From: DIGJ01 sp041821315
GTDB lineage: Bacteria > Bacillota > Clostridia > Lachnospirales > Lachnospiraceae
Assembly (NCBI GenBank): GCA_041821315.1
Contig: JBGUEO010000004.1
Coordinates: 62,001 to 126,000 of the forward strand
Direction: 5' to 3'
DNA: 64,000 nucleotides
Shown here: piece by piece, positions 59,086 through 64,000 of the stretch
Layout: each line of letters opens with the position of its first letter
Position numbering within the stretch: the first letter of the stretch is position 1
Position numbers and translations under genes: made by a program
The notes under the pieces: generated by a model
Told to the model about the DNA's origin: nothing
The model's database searches: none
What the model saw: the letters and a program-made list of their open reading frames with translations, nothing else

Positions 59086-60081
59086 TTAATTGGTAAATTG
59101 GAATAAGGTATCAAACGTTCGAAGTGTTTTGAAATTTCCTTTAGCGGTAAGGGAACCAGACATAAATGCTCGCTGAAATGTCATATGACCATTAATAATA
59201 TTAGATAGAGTTTCATGTGAGGTCTTGGCGGCTACATCGGCATCCTCTTTTTGTCCATACTTGCATTTTAAATCAGAATTGTTAACTTCAATCACAAGTG
59301 TTTTGTTTGCATCTGCAAGCTGAATTGTGTAAGAAGCGCAAAAATCATCCAATGGGTGAAAGTGATTGCTAAATTCTTCTATAAATTCCTGTCCGCTTGT
59401 ATCATCCGAAGTACCAAGCATTTCTTTGAAAATTTGTGTTAATTCTTCAATGTCCTCTTTTTGTTTCTTTACATACGTGTCATCGGAAACATATACCGAA
59501 AGCTGCTCGCTTTCTTGTGGAGTTAAATCAATGTTATGATTCATTATAGTTTGCTTTACGGCATTTGTACTGCTAGGAAATGACATGGATTTTTGATTAA
59601 TCGTCCGATATAATTGCTCTGCTTTCTTTTCAATTAAAAAAGAATATTCTGGATTAGTCTCAAATTGGGCATGGTTATCTACATAGGCACACAAACCATC
59701 GAGCGGAATGCCTCCAAGTATTTCCCAAGCTTTTATTAATGTAAATTGTGCATCACGCTCACCGTAGGTAGATGACATGACAATAGGAAGCATATATAAA
59801 GAACTTATCTTTGCCTTATCAGCATAGAGCCAACAGGCATCAAGAAAGCTTTGCATCAGTCCACCAATTCCCATCCATTCTAGATTAACGGCTAGGATTA
59901 CCCCGTCACATTCTTTTATCGTTCTGCTTAAGGTTGAGATTCCCTGCTTATCTTCGTACAGATTATAGCGCGTAACTTCTACACGTAAATCCTTTAGGAC
60001 TTCGGTAATTTTATTCATGACATAGATAGTAGGGTCTTCAATAAGACCACGGCCACCATAGTATATATTAATTTTCATCAT
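59086..60081 (-). CDS. Flavodoxin-like/SCP2 fusion protein
   Basis: A 331-residue two-domain protein. Residues 1-180 form an NADPH-dependent FMN-reductase/flavodoxin-like fold ('MMKINIYYGGRGLIEDPTIY', 'ECDGVILAVNLEWMGIGG', 'SSTYGERDAQFTLIKAWEIL'). Residues about 235-331 form an SCP2 sterol-carrier-like domain ('LVIEVNNSDLKCKYGQKEDA', 'HMTFQRAFMSGSLTAKGNFK'), a lipid-binding fold. Such fusions recur in Clostridia with unknown function. ATG 60081 follows GGAGGG; it overlaps the 3' end of the rhomboid gene by 14 bp, so the two are coupled. Confidence 0.82.
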   Translation of the reverse strand: MMKINIYYGGRGLIEDPTIYVMNKITEVLKDLRVEVTRYNLYEDKQGISTLSRTIKECDGVILAVNLEWMGIGGLMQSFLDACWLYADKAKISSLYMLPIVMSSTYGERDAQFTLIKAWEILGGIPLDGLCAYVDNHAQFETNPEYSFLIEKKAEQLYRTINQKSMSFPSSTNAVKQTIMNHNIDLTPQESEQLSVYVSDDTYVKKQKEDIEELTQIFKEMLGTSDDTSGQEFIEEFSNHFHPLDDFCASYTIQLADANKTLVIEVNNSDLKCKYGQKEDADVAAKTSHETLSNIINGHMTFQRAFMSGSLTAKGNFKTLRTFDTLFQFTN

Positions 60082-60730
60082 AGGAAGAGTCCCTCCAATC
60101 ACTGGTATAATTGATAGGTGTTGGCTTTCGATATAGTAAAACTGCAAGTAAAAAGCCACTTATAAAACCACCAATATGAGCGGCGTTGTCAACACCTTGA
60201 CTAGCAAATCCGCTATAGAGGCTTAAAAATAGGAATATAAGTATTTGCCGTCTGGTCAGTCCTTCTGCTTTGCCCTTGTTAATTAATATAATATATAGCA
60301 ATGCACCAGAGGTGCCAAAGATTGCGCCAGAGGCACCAGCAGCAATTGGAGCTTGTCCAATCAAAATATTATAACCGATTGAGAAACACCCTGCAAGAAT
60401 TCCCGATAGAAAATAAATAAAAATATATTTGATATGACCTACTAATTTCTCGAGTGTGCCACCGATAAACCAAAGAACAAGCATATTGTTAAAAATATGA
60501 GTGATTCCAAAGTGTAAAAACATAGAAGTAATGAGACGATAATATTCCCCATTTTCAAAGAAATAAGGCCAATACATAGCTCCACAGCGTAACATCCATT
60601 CCGAATTTGTAGAAGAATGGCTTAAATCTACCAAGACAAAAACAATAATATTGATCAGTATAATAATGGTATTGATAAGAGAGTAGTAATCTCCGATATC
60701 TTTTGGTTCTTTTCCTGTATTTTCTGGCAT
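60068..60730 (-). CDS. Rhomboid family intramembrane serine protease
   Basis: A 220-residue membrane protease of the GlpG class with about six helices. The catalytic dyad is S134 (GASGAIFG) and H185 (DNAAHIGGFISGF), and the oxyanion HxxxxH region is 'HFGITHIFNNMLVLWFIGGT'. It cleaves transmembrane segments of substrate proteins; the target is unknown. AAGGGG precedes ATG 60730; the frame extends upstream to 60763 without a ribosome site. First gene of a two-gene operon. Confidence 0.93.
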   Translation of the reverse strand: MPENTGKEPKDIGDYYSLINTIIILINIIVFVLVDLSHSSTNSEWMLRCGAMYWPYFFENGEYYRLITSMFLHFGITHIFNNMLVLWFIGGTLEKLVGHIKYIFIYFLSGILAGCFSIGYNILIGQAPIAAGASGAIFGTSGALLYIILINKGKAEGLTRRQILIFLFLSLYSGFASQGVDNAAHIGGFISGFLLAVLLYRKPTPINYTSDWRDSSYDEN

Positions 60731-60926
60731 AAATTTAACCCCTTTCCAAAGAAAGTATATCATTTATTTGGTGAATTTGAAAGGTATAAATCGAACCTCG
60801 TGTTTTTATAAAAGCTAAGCGGTTTTTTTGTAAAATTAGGTCAATGAGTTTTGGTTGCAAGATGCGATGGTTTTTTATAACCTAATAATGTAAGAAACGA
60901 TGTTAAATAACAGGAGGGAAAAATAA

Positions 60927-61562
60927 ATGAATGAGGGACGTTACATAATATCCGATGCAGCCAGAAAATTAAAAGTAGAGCCTCATGTGCTACGGTATTG
61001 GGAAGAAGAATTGCATCTTGATATACCTAGAAATGAAATGGGGCATCGACAGTACACACAAGAGAGTATGCAGTTGTTAAAGCAAATTAAAGACTTAAAA
61101 GAAAAGGGATTTCAACTAAAAGCAATTAAATTAGCGATACCAAAGATTGAGCAAATATGTGAGTTAGATGAAGTGAGTTTGTATCGAATACGAGAGGAAC
61201 TCAATCAGAAAGTAGAAGAAAAAACAAATTGTCTTACGGTTTTAAAAACGGAAGAACCAAAGGTATTTGTAGATAATGCACCTAAAATGCAGCAGTTCAA
61301 AATGATTATGAAAGATTTGATTATGGAGGCATTAAAAGAAAATAATGAAGAGTTGTCCGATGCGGTAAGTGATAATATATCGGATAATGTATTAAAGGAA
61401 ATGGATTATATGATACGAGAGAAGGAAGAGAGAGAAGAAGATCGTTTTCGGAGGTTAGATGAATCGATTCGTGGGATGCAAAAAGCTAGGCAAGAAGTTG
61501 CTGCTGCACAATTGGAAGTTACAAAAAAGAAAAAAGAAGGTATTTTTAGAAAGAAAAAATAG
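60927..61562 (+). CDS. MerR-type helix-turn-helix regulator with coiled coil
   Basis: A 211-residue protein. The N-terminal MerR winged helix is clear ('ISDAARKLKVEPHVLRYWEE', 'GHRQYTQESMQLLKQIKDLK'). Then comes a charged helical region and a C-terminal coiled coil with a basic end ('IFRKKK'). It resembles the MerR/DUF3967-type proteins found near Bacillus RacA rather than ligand-sensing MerR regulators, so a DNA-binding structural role is possible. GGAGGG precedes the ATG. The neighbours give no hint. Confidence 0.8.
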   Translation: MNEGRYIISDAARKLKVEPHVLRYWEEELHLDIPRNEMGHRQYTQESMQLLKQIKDLKEKGFQLKAIKLAIPKIEQICELDEVSLYRIREELNQKVEEKTNCLTVLKTEEPKVFVDNAPKMQQFKMIMKDLIMEALKENNEELSDAVSDNISDNVLKEMDYMIREKEEREEDRFRRLDESIRGMQKARQEVAAAQLEVTKKKKEGIFRKKK

Positions 61563-61582
61563 AAAGAACCAAACGATATCGT

Positions 61583-61852
61583 TTAGTCTTCCTCAATCAC
61601 ATGGATTTCTAGGTAATCAAAATCAATAGAATCAATAAAATTATCTTTTGTAAAACGTGTTTTATCATGACGCTTAAAATCTTGAATGGTAGCGTCTAAC
61701 CAAATTGGTTTTGAAAGGTCAAATGTATAGCAAGCCTCGTCCAAGGCCTTATAGATTTTTTGGGTACGAGTTAAACCAGGCTCGTCATTTTCGATGACAA
61801 TATCTTTGATTAAATGAGTATTATCCCATATTTTACACCATAAACGAAACAT
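61583..61852 (-). CDS. Small conserved hypothetical protein
   Basis: An 89-residue acidic cytoplasmic protein: MFRLWCKIWDNTHLIKDIVI, then 'LDEACYTFDLSKPIWLDATI', 'FKRHDKTRFTKDNFIDSIDF', ending 'LEIHVIEED'. It resembles an uncharacterised family I recall from Lachnospiraceae, with no known domain. ATG 61852 is 11 bases after AGGAGG; the frame extends upstream to 61912 without a better site. Function unknown. Confidence 0.7.
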   Translation of the reverse strand: MFRLWCKIWDNTHLIKDIVIENDEPGLTRTQKIYKALDEACYTFDLSKPIWLDATIQDFKRHDKTRFTKDNFIDSIDFDYLEIHVIEED

Positions 61853-62031
61853 GTATATTAAATCCTCCTGAAATTTCTTGGTTGAATATAAAATCATGGA
61901 GTAGTATATCATGTAAATGTATATTCTACAATGAGGAAAAAATTACTTGCCTTTTTTCTAAGAGACTGATATGATAATTGTGTTTATGACAAGACAGATG
62001 TAAACACAGTCAATCAGAAGGGATGGGAAGA

Positions 62032-63096
62032 ATGAATCAAATGAAGAAATTTTGTAATCGGTTATTTATTGACGGGCTGAGTGGAATGGCATTGGGGCTG
62101 TTTTCAACCTTAATTGTGGGAACAATAATCCAGCAAATTGGTATTGCATTAGGTGGAGAAATTGGAAATTATTTATTTATAGTTGGAAAGGTAGCGGCTT
62201 CTGTAACAGGTGCAGGAATTGGGTGCGGAGTGGCCTACAAATTAAAAGAAAATCCACTTGTCGTATTATCAGCGGCTACGACAGGTATGGTAGGTGCATT
62301 TGCTAGTAAGATACTTGTAGGTTCTGTATTTGCAGATGGAGTGATCCATTTTGCTGGTCCTGGCGAACCACTCGGTGCTTTTGTAGCCGCTTTTGTTGGG
62401 ATTGAAGTAGGACGTTTGATTTCTGGAAAAACAAAAATTGATATTTTGATTACTCCATTGCTTTCTATTTTGTGTGGAAGCACGATGGGGCTCGTGGTTG
62501 GACCACCAATATCAAAATTTATGACAGATCTTGGTGCAATTATAAATTGGGCTACGGATCAGCACAAATTTGTTATGGGTATTGTAGTTGCAGTGTTAGT
62601 GGGTATGTTTCTTACACTTCCAATCAGTTCAGCCGCAATATGCATAATACTTAATCTTTCAGGTATTGCTGCAGGAGCAGCGACCGTTGGATGTTGTGCA
62701 AACATGGTAGGATTTGCAGTAGCAAGTTATCGTGAAAATAAGGCAGGGGGGCTTTTGGCACAGGGGCTTGGGACAAGTATGCTGCAGGTTCCAAATATCG
62801 TGCGAAATCCTAGAATATGGGTGCCTGCAATCCTTACAAGTGCAGTATTAGGTCCGATTTCCACTTGTGTAGTTGGTCTTACGAACAATGCAACGGGTGC
62901 AGGAATGGGAACATGTGGATTAATTGGCCAGATTATGACATATCAGACCATGGCACCAGTAAGAGGTAGCATTGCAACGATATTTTTAATACTTATCATG
63001 CAAATTATAATGCCAGCCGCATTAGCATATGTTATATCTGAGTGGATGCGACATAAAAATTGGATTAAATTTGGAGATATGAAACTGGATGTTTAA
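62032..63096 (+). CDS. PTS-type EIIC-like integral membrane transporter
   Basis: A 354-residue polytopic protein with about ten hydrophobic helices of the PTS_EIIC_2 type ('FIDGLSGMALGLFSTLIVGT', 'PGEPLGAFVAAFVGIEVGRL', 'LPISSAAICIILNLSGIAAG', 'LGTSMLQVPNIVRNPRIWVP'). No EIIA or EIIB gene is adjacent, so it may work outside the sugar PTS or with distant partners. ATG 62032 is preferred over ATG 62023 for spacing from GAAGGG. A terminator follows. Confidence 0.85.
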   Translation: MNQMKKFCNRLFIDGLSGMALGLFSTLIVGTIIQQIGIALGGEIGNYLFIVGKVAASVTGAGIGCGVAYKLKENPLVVLSAATTGMVGAFASKILVGSVFADGVIHFAGPGEPLGAFVAAFVGIEVGRLISGKTKIDILITPLLSILCGSTMGLVVGPPISKFMTDLGAIINWATDQHKFVMGIVVAVLVGMFLTLPISSAAICIILNLSGIAAGAATVGCCANMVGFAVASYRENKAGGLLAQGLGTSMLQVPNIVRNPRIWVPAILTSAVLGPISTCVVGLTNNATGAGMGTCGLIGQIMTYQTMAPVRGSIATIFLILIMQIIMPAALAYVISEWMRHKNWIKFGDMKLDV

Positions 63097-63112
63097 TTCA
63101 AAAAATTATAAG

Positions 63113-63164
63113 AAAAGACGGATAGAAAATGTGAAAAACGCTCAACATTTTCTATCCGTCTTTT
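63113..63164. terminator. Bidirectional terminator, long perfect hairpin
   Basis: 20-bp perfect stem between 63113-63132 and 63145-63164 (AAAAGACGGATAG... with ...CTATCCGTCTTTT) around a 12-base loop. It serves the convergent transporter and kinase genes. Confidence 0.92.
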
Positions 63165-63169
63165 CCAGG

Positions 63170-63934
63170 TTACAGTGGAAGACATACCGTAAAGATGGTT
63201 TTATCTTTGTCAGAATTTACAAATATTTTACCACCATGTGCTTCAACAATTCGATTTGAAATCCAAAGACCAATACCAGAGCCGCCGACTTTGTTCGAAG
63301 CCCGTGGTAGGAACATACCAGCTATTTTATTTGTTTCAATCGGGAGACCATTATTCCCAAAATGCAAAATGATAAAATTATGTCCTTGCGTCATATCTTC
63401 AATTTGCTCCCCTAAGTCTGGAATCTGTATCCATAAACTTTGTTTAGATTCCAACGCCTCTACTCCATTTTTTAATATATTTACAAAGACTTGCCGGATT
63501 TTTACGATATCACAAAGATAGGAGCTCATCAAAGGGATCATACTACGTGAAACATGGAAAGACCAGTCAAGATTATTATGTATGAATACAGGTTCAAAAC
63601 TTTCAGAGACAGTCTGTAATACTTCCAGCAAATTTTCTTTTTTCAGGTTAAGAGTAGCACAAGAGTTGTAATCTGAATAATTATGAAGAAGTAAAGATAA
63701 ATCTTTTACATCCTTAGTAAGTTGAAGCCAATAGGGTTCATCGACTAAGCATGCATTTTTAGATTCCATGAGCTGAATGGTGCTATAAATAATGGTTAAC
63801 GGGTTTCCAATTTCATGAGTTACTTTTGAAAGAAGTTGATTATTTTCTTCACGTAATCGTTCGACATATTTTTCGAAGCGGGAATCTTCTTTGCATAACT
63901 CATCTAGTTCCATTAATTCTGAATACGAAAACAT
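63170..63934 (-). CDS. Orphan soluble histidine kinase
   Basis: A 254-residue cytoplasmic kinase without sensor or membrane domain. The H-box is 'LLSKVTHEIGNPLTIIY' with H40, the N-box 'RQVFVNILKNGVEALES', and the G2 box 'GGSGIGLWISNRIVEAHGG'. The G1 box reads 'LHFGNNGLPIE', with Asn194 where the ATP-binding Asp is normal. A short coiled stretch precedes the H-box. It resembles the KinA-like sporulation kinases of Clostridia; phosphorylation of Spo0A is a guess. AAGGAGG lies 5 bases before ATG 63934; the open frame extends to the window edge (ATG at 64000) but with no ribosome site visible. Confidence 0.85.
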   Translation of the reverse strand: MFSYSELMELDELCKEDSRFEKYVERLREENNQLLSKVTHEIGNPLTIIYSTIQLMESKNACLVDEPYWLQLTKDVKDLSLLLHNYSDYNSCATLNLKKENLLEVLQTVSESFEPVFIHNNLDWSFHVSRSMIPLMSSYLCDIVKIRQVFVNILKNGVEALESKQSLWIQIPDLGEQIEDMTQGHNFIILHFGNNGLPIETNKIAGMFLPRASNKVGGSGIGLWISNRIVEAHGGKIFVNSDKDKTIFTVCLPL

Positions 63935-64000
63935 TAGATCCTCCTTATGTGTGTTTGTATTTAACTGGGTACTATATTTTGTGCTTTTTCTTATGTTCAT

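Overview
The window looks like a chromosomal segment of a low-GC, spore-forming, flagellated Firmicute of the Lachnospiraceae type (Clostridium cluster XIVa). The grounds are AT-rich codon use, strong GGAGG-type ribosome binding sites, a large clostridial SRP RNA with an Alu domain, class III fructose-bisphosphatase, BofA and a CotF-like coat protein, and several families mostly seen in Lachnospiraceae (DUF6128, DUF6240, DUF6382, DUF5702 types). No insertion sequence, prophage, CRISPR array, tRNA or rRNA was seen. Nearly all of the sequence reads as ordinary chromosome. Family names are given from recognised motifs, without database searches.

Layout. 1-4.7 kb: the 3' part of a very large secreted GH30-type glycoside hydrolase, cut by the window edge. 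4.8-12.8 kb: a DUF6128-type protein, a GNAT acetyltransferase, the tRNA adenosine deaminase tadA followed by the SRP RNA gene, then a cyclic-nucleotide-binding-like protein, a TPR/degenerate-ATPase protein and a CBS/DRTGG-containing manganese pyrophosphatase. 12.8-17.3 kb: flavin reductase, OLD-family nuclease, shikimate-kinase-like protein and murA. 17.4-20.4 kb: a complete copper-export operon copA-csoR-copZ with a consensus promoter and a CsoR operator. 20.4-31.0 kb: DUF2508 and BofA genes, then a full tad (Flp-type) pilus locus: prepilin peptidase, TadZ, CpaF, TadB, TadC, a short Flp pilin, a DUF5702-like protein, two TadE-like pseudopilins, a second prepilin-peptidase-like protein and an FHA protein. 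31-36.1 kb: a small alarmone synthetase, a coiled-coil membrane protein, an S1-domain protein, and a zinc/cadmium efflux ATPase with its SmtB/CadC-type repressor. 36.1-36.5 kb: a promoter and terminator with no ORF between them, probably a small RNA gene. 36.5-45 kb: hydrolase, dtd, corA, then a flagellar operon (FliK-like DUF6240-type protein, flagellin, FliS) and a LacI-family regulator. 45-54 kb: CDF exporter and central carbon metabolism: fbp, malQ-glgP and pckA. 54-64 kb: a DUF885 lipoprotein, an XRE/DUF3169 pair with inverted-repeat operators, a transglutaminase-like surface protein, a spore coat protein, an SCP2-flavodoxin fusion with rhomboid, a MerR-type regulator, an EIIC-type membrane protein and an orphan cytoplasmic histidine kinase.

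How the parts work together. malQ, glgP, fbp and pckA serve glycogen/maltodextrin turnover and gluconeogenesis. Three metal systems each pair a transporter with a visible or likely control: CsoR for copper, CadC/SmtB for zinc or cadmium, and a CDF exporter. The tad and flagellar loci supply surface appendages. The least explained items are the orphan RNA gene beside cadC, the tandem Cys/His module on a TadE-like pseudopilin, the missing canonical start codons of two tad genes, and the Cys-cluster OLD nuclease.
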